Shown one piece after another: positions 26,585-33,749 of a DNA stretch of 64,000 bases (positions are counted from its first letter, which is position 1; every line of letters begins with the position of its first letter). A model generated the notes under the pieces. It made no database searches, had not been told where the DNA came from, and worked only from the letters and a program-made list of their open reading frames with translations. The stretch lies in assembly GCF_003601985.1 (NCBI RefSeq), contig NZ_QZXA01000018.1, positions 1-64,000 on the forward strand, written 5' to 3'. A program made the position numbers and the translations under genes. The DNA is from Mesorhizobium jarvisii. Lineage in GTDB: Bacteria; Pseudomonadota; Alphaproteobacteria; Rhizobiales; Rhizobiaceae.

Positions 26585-26749
26585 ATGGACGATTTCTACG
26601 CAGCCGTCGTACAGGCGACCGAGGAGGCGGTGCTCAACGCGCTCGTCGCCAACGATGACATGATCGGCCGCGACGGCAACCGGAGCCCTGCTCTGCCCCA
26701 TGCCAAGGTGCTGGCGGCGCTGAAGGCACGTGGGGCTGTCGCCGGTTGA
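26585..26749 (+). pseudogene. C-terminal remnant of a P1-family (DmpA-type) peptidase
   Basis: The 54-residue frame MDDFYAAVVQATEEAVLNAL, then VANDDMIGRDGNRSPALPHA and KVLAALKARGAVAG, stopping at TGA 26747-26749, matches my memory of the C-terminal end of L-aminopeptidase/D-esterase (S58) proteins. The intact enzymes are about 340-370 residues. The catalytic Ser/Asn region should lie far upstream but is absent in this frame, so this is a truncated gene. The frame is still clean over its last 54 codons, so the loss may be recent or only the 5' part was deleted. Confidence 0.7.
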
Positions 26750-26776
26750 GAACGGCAGACGCGCCTCGCAAACACG

Positions 26777-26808
26777 AAAAAGCCCTGGCGTTTCCGCCAG
26801 GGCTTTTT
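26777..26808. terminator. bidirectional terminator downstream of glnII and the peptidase remnant
   Basis: Perfect 14-base arms AAAAAGCCCTGGCG / CGCCAGGGCTTTTT with a four-base loop. The A-run on one side and T-run on the other make it work on both strands. It lies 28 bases after the remnant stop and about 55 bases after the glnII stop. Confidence 0.9.
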
Positions 26809-26861
26809 GTTGTCGAGTTCTGGTCGCGGCGAAGACCTTGCGATCCGCGCCGCGAAAACAA

Positions 26862-27902
26862 TCAGGCGGCGGCCGAGACCTTAGCGTCGGTCGCAACCTG
26901 CGAGATCGTCTTCAGCACCTGCGAGGCGATCTGGTAGGGGTCGCCCTGGGAGTTCGGACGACGGTCCTCCAGATAGCCCTTGTAGTCATTCTTGACGAAG
27001 GAGTGCGGCACGCGGATCGAGGCGCCACGGTCGGCGACGCCATAGCTGAACTTGTTCCACGGCGCGGTCTCGTGCTTGCCGGTCAGGCGCTTGTCGTTGT
27101 CCGGACCGTAGACGGCGATGTGGTCCATCAGGTTCTTGTCGAACTGCGCCATCAGGGCTTCGAAATAGGCCTTGCCGCCGACTTCGCGCATGAACTTGGT
27201 CGAGAAGTTGCAGTGCATGCCGGAGCCGTTCCAGTCGGTGTCGCCGAGCGGCTTGCAGTGGAACTCGATGTCGATGCCGTAAGTCTCGGTCAGACGCAGG
27301 AGCAGGTAGCGCGCCATCCAGATCTGGTCGGCGGCCTTCTTGGAGCCCTTGCCGAAAATCTGGAATTCCCACTGGCCCTTGGCCACTTCGGCGTTGATGC
27401 CTTCGTGGTTGATGCCGGCAGCAAGGCACTGGTCGAGATGCTCTTCGACGATCTTGCGCGCGACGTCGCCGACGTTCTTGTAGCCGACGCCGGTGTAGTA
27501 CGGACCCTGCGGCGCGGGATAACCGCTCTCCGGGAAGCCGAGCGGGCGACCGTCCTTGTAGAAGAAATATTCCTGCTCGAAGCCGAACCAGGCGTCCTCG
27601 TCGTCGAGGATGGTCGCGCGGCTGTTCGATTCATGCGGGGTGACGCCATCGGGCATCATGACCTCGCACATGACGAGAATGCCATTGGTGCGGGCGGGAT
27701 CCGGGTAAAGCGCCACAGGCTTCAACACGCAATCGGAGCTGCGGCCTTCGGCCTGCATGGTCGAGGAACCGTCGAAGCCCCACAGCGGCAGCTGTTCGAG
27801 CGTCGGGAATTCCGCGAATTCCTTGATCTGCGTCTTGCCGCGAAGGTTGGGGACCGGGGTGTAACCATCGAGCCAAATGTACTCGAGCTTGTATTTCGTC
27901 AT
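26862..27902 (-). CDS. glnII: glutamine synthetase type II (eukaryotic type)
   Basis: The second ammonium-assimilating enzyme typical of rhizobia; it is octameric/decameric, heat-labile and not adenylylated. It has 346 residues from MTKYKLEYIWLDGYTPVPNL; the frame extends 42 codons upstream into the promoter and is rejected. GAGAGG precedes the ATG. Family features: PLWGFDGSSTMQAEGRSSD, FGFEQEYFFYKDGRPLGFP, WNGSGMHCNFSTKFMRE and DRGASIRVPHSF. No NLYDLP adenylylation site is present, consistent with GSII. Expression is probably NtrC/sigma-54 dependent given the promoter at 27989-28004. Confidence 0.97.
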   Translation of the reverse strand: MTKYKLEYIWLDGYTPVPNLRGKTQIKEFAEFPTLEQLPLWGFDGSSTMQAEGRSSDCVLKPVALYPDPARTNGILVMCEVMMPDGVTPHESNSRATILDDEDAWFGFEQEYFFYKDGRPLGFPESGYPAPQGPYYTGVGYKNVGDVARKIVEEHLDQCLAAGINHEGINAEVAKGQWEFQIFGKGSKKAADQIWMARYLLLRLTETYGIDIEFHCKPLGDTDWNGSGMHCNFSTKFMREVGGKAYFEALMAQFDKNLMDHIAVYGPDNDKRLTGKHETAPWNKFSYGVADRGASIRVPHSFVKNDYKGYLEDRRPNSQGDPYQIASQVLKTISQVATDAKVSAAA

Positions 27903-27988
27903 TCTAGCCTCTCGTTGCTTGTTCACCGAACACCAAACGGCCTCGACACGCGTCTGCCGTCGGCAGCCGGCGCTGCCGATCCCTACAA

Positions 27989-28004
27989 TGCAATTCATGT
28001 GCCA
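27989..28004 (-). promoter_or_regulatory. sigma-54 (-24/-12) promoter of glnII
   Basis: On the minus strand the sequence reads TGGCACATGAATTGCA, a near-perfect TGGCAC-N5-TTGCA with GG and GC ten bases apart. It ends 87 bases before the glnII ATG. Nitrogen-limited, NtrC-dependent glnII transcription is established in Bradyrhizobium and Sinorhizobium. Confidence 0.88.
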
Positions 28005-28053
28005 CTCCGACTTCGGCGGGTGCGGCAAAATGGCAGGGATATCGCGTCGAATT

Positions 28054-28071
28054 TGCTGAGCCGCCTCAGCA
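28054..28071. promoter_or_regulatory. inverted repeat upstream of the glnII promoter
   Basis: TGCTGAG-CCGC-CTCAGCA is a perfect seven-base inverted repeat about 50-70 bases upstream of the -24 box. It has the TGC-N12-GCA outline expected roughly of an NtrC site (consensus TGC-N11-GCA), so it is a candidate enhancer site, one base off in spacing. Confidence 0.4.
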
Positions 28072-28110
28072 CTGGGTCCAAATCAATCAAACGCGAATTA
28101 TGCATAAATA

Positions 28111-28149
28111 TTAGGCAATTGCTGATCTTTTCGTAGGCATATTGCCTAA
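28111..28149. promoter_or_regulatory. two palindromes 22 bp apart overlapping the promoter of the 63-residue ORF
   Basis: The first element is TTAGGCAATTGCTGA (28111-28125). The second is the perfect palindrome TAGGCA-TAT-TGCCTA (28134-28148). The TAGGCA starts lie at 28112 and 28134, exactly two helical turns apart. The outer halves also form a perfect inverted repeat, TTAGGCAAT / ATTGCCTAA. The right element covers the predicted -35 box. This is the layout of a cooperative dimeric regulator; the protein is unknown. Confidence 0.6.
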
Positions 28150-28170
28150 AGGAATCGCAGGACTTATCTT
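28142..28170 (+). promoter_or_regulatory. predicted promoter of the 63-residue ORF
   Basis: TTGCCT (28142-28147), 17 bases, then TATCTT (28165-28170): four of six matches in each box with ideal spacing. The start of transcription would be near 28177, giving a ~40-base leader with a good ribosome site. Confidence 0.5.
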
Positions 28171-28218
28171 GTAGGAAAGCTGAATCGACAAGCTCCTGAA
28201 AAAGAAAGGAGACCGCCC

Positions 28219-28410
28219 ATGGAAGTCGTCCCCTCCCGTCCGTCGGCAAAAATTCTGATGTTCCCTCTGGCAGCGCGCAAATCTGCCTCAAATTTAGGCG
28301 CAAAGGCGAAATTCGCGGCAGAGGTCGCCTCGTTGCGCTACACGTACGCCGATTTTGACGGCTGGTATCACGAGGCGGCCATCGAGGAAGATAATCAGCC
28401 AAAGAGCTGA
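28219..28410 (+). CDS. 63-residue protein of unknown function, divergent from glnII
   Basis: The ATG at 28219 follows AAAGGAGA (28205-28212), a strong ribosome site with good spacing. The protein begins MEVVPSRPSAKILMFPLAAR and continues SASNLGAKAKFAAEVASLRY and TYADFDGWYHEAAIEEDNQP. It has a basic, hydrophobic N-terminal half and an acidic C-terminal half; there is no signal peptide, membrane segment or known domain. The promoter with its palindromes and the terminator at 28437-28470 mark it as a genuine single-gene unit. Whether it relates to nitrogen control is only suggested by its position. Confidence 0.65.
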   Translation: MEVVPSRPSAKILMFPLAARKSASNLGAKAKFAAEVASLRYTYADFDGWYHEAAIEEDNQPKS

Positions 28411-28436
28411 TCCGCTTCTTCGGGTCTCAGACATGG

Positions 28437-28470
28437 AAAAGCCCGGCGTGAGCGATCACGCCGGGCTTTC
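28437..28470. terminator. bidirectional terminator between the 63-residue ORF and the MFS gene
   Basis: AAAA plus a perfect eleven-base stem GCCCGGCGTGA / TCACGCCGGGC with a four-base loop is followed by TTTCTCTT. It lies 26 bases past the plus-strand ORF and about 22 bases past the minus-strand MFS gene stop. Confidence 0.85.
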
Positions 28471-28491
28471 TCTTGGCCGATGACGGCTAGG

Positions 28492-30381
28492 CTATTCCTT
28501 GCCGTGTAGGTCGGTGCCAAGCGTATCCTTGACGAAGATCATGCCGATGATCAGCGTCATCGCCGCGATCACCACCGGATACCACAGACCATAGTAGATA
28601 TCGCCCTTGTAGGCGCTGAGCGCGAAGACTGTTGCCGGCAACAGACCGCCGAACCAGCCATTGCCGATATGATAGGGCAGCGACATGCCGGTGTAACGAA
28701 TGCGGGTCGGGAACATCTCGACCAGGATCGCCGCGATCGGCCCGTAGACCATGGTCACGAACAGGACCAGGATGAACAGGATGCCGATCGTCATCGGCCA
28801 GTTCACGGCGGCCGGATCGGCGAACATGGCGAAGGCACCGCCGCCCGGTATGTTGTAGACGGTGACCTCTGGCGCGCCGGCGGCCTCCTCCGACGTCAAC
28901 AACTTGTCCTTGACCGCCTGATCGATCGGCACCGCGGTCTTTTCGCCGCCGCGAATGGCAGCCGCGTCGAGCTTGAGTTCAGGATTGGCCGCGACGAAGG
29001 CGTCGAGCTTCTGGTCCGCTACCTTGATCGCCGCACGCTTGAGCGGATACCCGCCGTCCTGCAGCGACATGTTGACCGCCTTGACGAAGGCCGCGTCCTT
29101 GGCCTTGGCCTGATCGCCAGCGGCGACCGCGTCGTAGGACGACACCGTCTCGTTGCCGATCTTGACGGTAGCAGCCGTACCGGCTGCCGCCGTCGATACC
29201 ACGTCATAGGGAACCGAGTTCTTGGTCAGGAACGAAGTCGCGATGTCGCATGACGTCGTGAACTTGGCGGTGCCGACCGGGTTGAACTGGAACTTGCAGT
29301 CGCCGGGTGCTGCCGTGACCGTTGCCTTTGTATTCAGCTGCGCCTTGGCGAGTGCCGGATTGGCGGCCCAGGTCAATGCCTTGAACAACGGGAAGGTGCA
29401 GACGATGGCGAGCGCAAGGCCAGCCATGATGATCGGCTTGCGGCCGATCTTGTCGGAGAGCCAGCCGAACACGACGAAGAAGATCGAGCCGAGTGCCAAC
29501 GCGATCGCGATCATGATGTTGACCGACTGCGCATCGACTTTCAGTACGTTCTGCAGGAAGAACAGCGCGTAGAACTGGCCATTGTACCAGACGACGGCCT
29601 GTCCAGCAGTGAGGCCAAGCAGCGCCAGCAGTGCGATCTTGGCGTTCTTCCACTGACCGAAGGCTTCCGAAAGCGGTGCCTTCGAGCCCTTACCTTCGTC
29701 CTTCATCTTCTGGAAGGTCGGAGACTCCGAGAGAGACAGTCGAATCCAGATCGAGACGGCGAGCAGCACGAAGGAGACGATAAACGGAATACGCCAGCCC
29801 CAAGCGGCGTAGGTTTCCTTGCTCAAGGAGCCCTGAACAATCAGAATGACGATCAGCGACAGGAACAGGCCAAGTGTCGCCGTCGTCTGGATCCACGACG
29901 TGTAGAAGCCGCGACGGTCGTCAGGCGCGTGCTCAGCGACATAGGTCGCCGCACCGCCATATTCGCCGCCGAGGGCCAAACCCTGCAACATGCGTAGCAC
30001 GATCAGGATCACCGGAGCCGCGATACCCAAGGTCGCATAACCGGGCAGCAAGCCGACCAGGAAGGTCGACAGACCCATGATCGTCATGGTGACGAGAAAG
30101 GTATATTTGCGGCCGACGAGGTCACCGATACGGCCAAACACCAGGGCGCCGAACGGGCGGACGAGAAAACCGGCGGCAAAAGCCAGCAGCGCGAAGATGT
30201 TGCGCGTCGCCTCCGGAATGGTCGGACTGAAAAAGGTCGAGCCAATGAAGGCCGCCAATGAACCGTAGAGATAGAAATCGTACCATTCGAAAACGGTGCC
30301 GAGTGAGGAAGCGAAGATGACCTTCTTCTCTTCCCGAGTCATGCCGCGGCTCGTTCTGCCGGCGGTCGATGCCATTGCCAT
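28492..30381 (-). CDS. MFS transporter, metabolite:H+ symporter type, with large inserted domain
   Basis: 629 residues from the ATG at 30381, preceded by GGGAGGA; the open frame further upstream is not needed. The MHS signature is clear: FEWYDFYLYGSLAAFIGSTF, LVRPFGALVFGRIGDLVGRK, RMLQGLALGGEYGGAATYVA and GWLSDKIGRKPIIMAG. Twelve membrane segments are expected, but residues ~337-525 form a soluble insert (starting ANPALAKAQLNTKATVTAAP, with FNPVGTAKFTTSCDIA) before the last helices (NWPMTIGILFILVLFVTMVY). I recall similar inserts in some ~550-residue relatives. The substrate is probably a small organic acid or osmolyte; it cannot be named. Confidence 0.85.
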   Translation of the reverse strand: MAMASTAGRTSRGMTREEKKVIFASSLGTVFEWYDFYLYGSLAAFIGSTFFSPTIPEATRNIFALLAFAAGFLVRPFGALVFGRIGDLVGRKYTFLVTMTIMGLSTFLVGLLPGYATLGIAAPVILIVLRMLQGLALGGEYGGAATYVAEHAPDDRRGFYTSWIQTTATLGLFLSLIVILIVQGSLSKETYAAWGWRIPFIVSFVLLAVSIWIRLSLSESPTFQKMKDEGKGSKAPLSEAFGQWKNAKIALLALLGLTAGQAVVWYNGQFYALFFLQNVLKVDAQSVNIMIAIALALGSIFFVVFGWLSDKIGRKPIIMAGLALAIVCTFPLFKALTWAANPALAKAQLNTKATVTAAPGDCKFQFNPVGTAKFTTSCDIATSFLTKNSVPYDVVSTAAAGTAATVKIGNETVSSYDAVAAGDQAKAKDAAFVKAVNMSLQDGGYPLKRAAIKVADQKLDAFVAANPELKLDAAAIRGGEKTAVPIDQAVKDKLLTSEEAAGAPEVTVYNIPGGGAFAMFADPAAVNWPMTIGILFILVLFVTMVYGPIAAILVEMFPTRIRYTGMSLPYHIGNGWFGGLLPATVFALSAYKGDIYYGLWYPVVIAAMTLIIGMIFVKDTLGTDLHGKE

Positions 30382-30564
30382 TGAGTTGTCCTCCCGTGAG
30401 ACGCTGTCCTCGATGGCGGGCGCCAGTGTCAGCGCTCTCCTCCGAACGCGGACTCGGAAATGCCGGGCCATCACGGGAAAAATGACAGAAAGCGCCCGCC
30501 GACGGCAGAGCGACGATGGGATTATGACTTTGGTATTAGGTGCGGCGCGGCAATCGCCGCAGGG

Positions 30565-31356
30565 TCAACCCTTGAGCGCCTCGAGAAGGCTGACGGCAGC
30601 CATCATATCGCGTCTGCGGGCGGCACGGCGCGCGACCGCTTCGGCGTCCTGCCCCCAATGCTCGATCTGCCAGTCCTCGTCGACATGGCCGGCGGCCCAG
30701 GCAGTCTCGGCATCGAGCTCGCCGAAATCGACCGCCAGCGCCAGCAGCGCCGAACCCGTCAGCGAGGTCATGAGGTGGATGGCGGCCAACCGCAGCGGCT
30801 CGGCGCGCTGATTGAGATGACTGCCCAGAACGGCGATCGTCTCGCGTGGCTGCTCGACATGGATGATGCCCTCGGCAAGGTTGAAGCGAGCCCCCAATGT
30901 CGTGCGCGCCCAATCGATGACCGGATCCCACTGCTCGTTCTGCCGCGCGACCAGCCCTTGGGGAGCGTCGGCGCGGTAACAGAGCAGATCCGATGAGGCA
31001 AACCGCAGTATGTCTTCCAGCACCGCCTGCGGATCGTTGGCAACGCCGTCGATGGTAGTGTTGACCAGGCGCATCACCGGCATCGTCACCGGATTGATCG
31101 TCTCGCCCTGTTCCGCGAACTCGCCTGCAACCAGCACTGCCGCCGCCTCGGTCGGCAGCGCCAGCAGCGCCTTGCCCGGCGTGCGCACCGGCTTGCCGTC
31201 GAGATGCACGGCAAAACCTCCCTCTATCGGCACAACCGAAGCGGTTTTGTAGAAGCGCTTGGGCAGCGGCGTCTTCATCTGAATCTGGGCGCGGCGGACC
31301 GGATCCGGATCGGAAAGATACTTGCCCGCTTCGAGGTCGTTGAGGATGTCACGCAT
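30565..31356 (-). CDS. ATP12-family F1-ATPase assembly chaperone
   Basis: 263 residues. Alphaproteobacterial ATP12 homologues help the F1 alpha subunit fold before assembly. Family features: KRFYKTASVVPIEGGFAVHL, LDGKPVRTPGKALLALPTEA, SSDLLCYRADAPQGLVARQN, WDPVIDWARTTLGARF and the C-terminal WGQDAEAVARRAARRRDM. It is the last gene of a tight set rluC-like - DMT - ATP12, with 12 bases after the transporter gene. Confidence 0.9.
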   Translation of the reverse strand: MRDILNDLEAGKYLSDPDPVRRAQIQMKTPLPKRFYKTASVVPIEGGFAVHLDGKPVRTPGKALLALPTEAAAVLVAGEFAEQGETINPVTMPVMRLVNTTIDGVANDPQAVLEDILRFASSDLLCYRADAPQGLVARQNEQWDPVIDWARTTLGARFNLAEGIIHVEQPRETIAVLGSHLNQRAEPLRLAAIHLMTSLTGSALLALAVDFGELDAETAWAAGHVDEDWQIEHWGQDAEAVARRAARRRDMMAAVSLLEALKG

Positions 31357-31368
31357 GAAAAGTCACTC

Positions 31369-32289
31369 TCACACCGGTGTCGGCTTGCGCGCCGGCCGGT
31401 TAACGATGATCAGGCCCGCCGCAATCAAGCCAAGTGCCAGAAAAATGCGAATGGTCAGCGGCTCGTTCAAGATGATCGCGCCGCACAGGACACCGAAAAC
31501 CGGCGACAGGAAGGTAAAGCTGGACAGGCCGGAGGCCGGATAGCGGCGCAGAAGCCAGAACCACAGGACATAGGTGAAGGCGACGATATAGATCGCCTGG
31601 AAAAGCAGCGCCAAAGTTGGCAACAAGGACGGATCGCGCACCGGCGGGCCGGCGAGAGGCAGCACCAATATGCCGACGATCGCCGCGCCGGCGAGTTGGT
31701 AGAGCAGCAGCTTCTCGGCGCTCGCCACGACCAGTTTCGACCGCTTGATGAGGATATTGGTCAAAGCCCAGAAGAACCCGGAGCCAAGACTGAGCAGATC
31801 GCCGAACAGCATGTCGCCGCCGCCAAGCTTGTCGGAAAAGACGGCGGTGAGGCCGGCAAAAGCCAGCAGCAGGCCGAGGAACTTGCGCATGGTGATCTGT
31901 TCGCCAAGCAGGAAGTGACCGCCAATCAGCATCCAGAACGGCATTGAGTTGACCAGCAGCGTGTTGCGGGCAACAGTCGTATGCTCCAGGCCGACATAGA
32001 GGCAAAGGAACTCGATGCCGAAAAGCACGCCCACGGCAATGCCGGCGAGCAATGTGCCATCGCGCCTGAACAGAGCGATGCCGCGCCAGCGGCACCAGAG
32101 GAAGACGCAGAAGCCGCCGATGATCGAGCGTGCGATCGACAGGAAGACGGGATCGTAGCCGGCATAGGAGATTTTGGCGGCGACATAGTTCAGGCCCCAG
32201 GAAAAGGTCAGGCCGACCATGATGGCGGCGGCGGCCATGTCGACTGTGTCGCGCCGATCGAGCGCGTCGGTGGCGCCGCTCAAGATCAA
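31369..32289 (-). CDS. DMT-superfamily transporter (two EamA domains)
   Basis: 306 residues, about ten membrane segments in two homologous halves. The first half includes GLTFSWGLNYVAAKISYAGY and NTLLVNSMPFWMLIGGHFLL. The second half includes SLGSGFFWALTNILIKRSKL and SFTFLSPVFGVLCGAIILNE, the typical EamA end. It probably exports a metabolite or amino acid. The start overlaps the stop of the pseudouridine synthase gene (ATGA), so expression is coupled. Confidence 0.9.
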   Translation of the reverse strand: MILSGATDALDRRDTVDMAAAAIMVGLTFSWGLNYVAAKISYAGYDPVFLSIARSIIGGFCVFLWCRWRGIALFRRDGTLLAGIAVGVLFGIEFLCLYVGLEHTTVARNTLLVNSMPFWMLIGGHFLLGEQITMRKFLGLLLAFAGLTAVFSDKLGGGDMLFGDLLSLGSGFFWALTNILIKRSKLVVASAEKLLLYQLAGAAIVGILVLPLAGPPVRDPSLLPTLALLFQAIYIVAFTYVLWFWLLRRYPASGLSSFTFLSPVFGVLCGAIILNEPLTIRIFLALGLIAAGLIIVNRPARKPTPV

Positions 32290-33266
32290 TCCTCCGCGCT
32301 GGCGTCGTCGAAGCCGATCAGGTTCCAGCTCTGGCGCATGTGCGGCGGCATCGGCGCGGTGACGTCGATGACGCCCTTGTCGGGATGCGGAATGATGATG
32401 CGGCGCGCATGCAGATGCAGGCGATTCTGGATACCGCCGGGGAAATCCCAGTTGGTGTCGGCCTCGAAATATTTCGGATCGCCGATGATCGGGCAGCCGA
32501 TATAGGCGGCATGGACGCGAAGCTGGTGGGTGCGGCCCGTGTAAGGTTCCATCTCCAGCCAGGTCATGGTCTGCGCCGCCTGCTCGATGATGCGGTAGTA
32601 GGACACGGCATGGTCGGCGCCTTTTTCACCATGCGCTGCGACCCGGACGCGGTCGCCATCCTCGGTCGGCTCCTTGATCAGCCAGGTCGAGATCTTGTCC
32701 TCGCGCTTCGGCGGCACGCCCTTGACCAGCGCCCAGTAGGTCTTCTTCGTTTCGCGGGCGCGGAACGCTTCCGACAGCTTCATGGCGGCCAGTCTCGTAC
32801 GGGCGACAACCAGCACGCCCGACGTGTCGCGGTCGAGCCGGTGGACCAGCCGCGGCTTCTCACCCTTCTGGTTGCGCCAGGCTTCCAGCATGTCGTCGAC
32901 ATTGCGGGTGACGCCCGAGCCGCCCTGCACCGCAAGGCCCGCCGGCTTGTTGAAGACGAAAACCTTCGGATCCTCATGGATCAGCATTTTCGCCAGGACG
33001 TCGGCATCGCCCTGGTTGCGGATCGAATGGCCAGTCAGCGCGCTCTCGCCCTTCTTGTCGACCTCGAGTGGCGGGATACGCACCACCTGGCCGGGCTCGA
33101 CACGGCTGTCGGCCTTGACGCGGCCGCCGTCGACGCGGATCTGGCCGGAGCGCAGCAGCTTCTGCAAATGGCCGAAACCAAGGCCCGGGAAATGCGTCTT
33201 GAACCAGCGATCGAGCCGCATGCCCGCCTCGCCGGCCTCCACCGTGATCTGTTCAACGCCTGCCAT
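32286..33266 (-). CDS. RluA-family 23S rRNA pseudouridine synthase (RluC-like)
   Basis: 326 residues from MAGVEQITVEAGEAGMRLDR; the longer open frame upstream overlaps crcB and is rejected. An N-terminal S4 RNA-binding domain (LQKLLRSGQIRVDGGRVKAD) is followed by the catalytic domain with VHRLDRDTSGVLVVARTRLA (catalytic Asp), FNKPAGLAVQGG and YTGRTHQLRVHAAYIGCPII. RluC modifies helices 35/74 of 23S rRNA in E. coli; the exact target here is inferred. First of the coupled rluC-DMT-ATP12 set. Confidence 0.9.
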   Translation of the reverse strand: MAGVEQITVEAGEAGMRLDRWFKTHFPGLGFGHLQKLLRSGQIRVDGGRVKADSRVEPGQVVRIPPLEVDKKGESALTGHSIRNQGDADVLAKMLIHEDPKVFVFNKPAGLAVQGGSGVTRNVDDMLEAWRNQKGEKPRLVHRLDRDTSGVLVVARTRLAAMKLSEAFRARETKKTYWALVKGVPPKREDKISTWLIKEPTEDGDRVRVAAHGEKGADHAVSYYRIIEQAAQTMTWLEMEPYTGRTHQLRVHAAYIGCPIIGDPKYFEADTNWDFPGGIQNRLHLHARRIIIPHPDKGVIDVTAPMPPHMRQSWNLIGFDDASAED

Positions 33267-33327
33267 TTTTTCTTCGCTTATCCGTTTCCAAAGCAGGGCT
33301 CGGCCTGCGCTTGGCGCGGCAATAGCA

Positions 33328-33705
33328 TTAAGGCAGGCTTCTTGCGAGCCAAAGACCCAAAAACAGGGCGATGATCGCGCCAATGACACTGGCCAGCGCA
33401 TATCCAAATGCCGGCAGCGTGGCTCCGCGCTCCCACAGCGTCGCGAAATCGAGCGAAAAGGCGGAAAAAGTCGTGAAGCCGCCAAAGATGCCGGTGGCGA
33501 CGAACAGCCTGACTTCGTTCGACCCGCCGCGGCGCGCCAGGGCGGCGATGAACAGGCCCATGGCAAAGGAGCCGACGATGTTGATGACCATCGTGCCCCA
33601 GGGGTAGTTGGGGCCGACAAGACGCAGCGCGCCCATGTTGGTGAGATGGCGGATGCCGGCGCCGATGCCGCCGCCGACGACCACGAGAAGCAGATTGAAC
33701 ATCAT
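33328..33705 (-). CDS. crcB: fluoride exporter CrcB/Fluc
   Basis: 125 residues with four membrane helices. It exports fluoride as a dual-topology dimer. Family motifs: VVVGGGIGAGIRHLTNMGAL (GGxxGAxxRY-like), WGTMVINIVGSFAMGLF and ATGIFGGFTTFSAFSLDF, including the central GGFTTFS that lines the Na+/F- sites. A second ATG one codon later is possible. There is no room for a fluoride riboswitch in the 44 bases upstream. It lies 61 bases before the rluC-like gene. Confidence 0.95.
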   Translation of the reverse strand: MMFNLLLVVVGGGIGAGIRHLTNMGALRLVGPNYPWGTMVINIVGSFAMGLFIAALARRGGSNEVRLFVATGIFGGFTTFSAFSLDFATLWERGATLPAFGYALASVIGAIIALFLGLWLARSLP

Positions 33706-33749
33706 CGTCTACTGCCCGTGTCGAGGCCGTGGCGTCAATCCCTTCGCAA

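Noticed and set aside
26143-26586. 147-codon minus-strand frame between glnA and glnII
   Set aside because: Arg/Cys/Pro-rich, no domain, no ribosome site; looks like decayed or non-coding DNA.
28021-28035. TGC-GGCAAAATG-GCA as an NtrC site for glnII
   Set aside because: It recalls the NtrC core but the spacing is nine instead of eleven bases and the flanks do not match; the palindrome at 28054-28071 is a better candidate.
33267-33620. 118-codon extension of the pseudouridine synthase
   Set aside because: It lies inside crcB in another frame; the S4 domain begins at 33266.
33706-33749. fluoride riboswitch upstream of crcB
   Set aside because: Only 44 bases separate the genes and no pseudoknot-like motif is visible.
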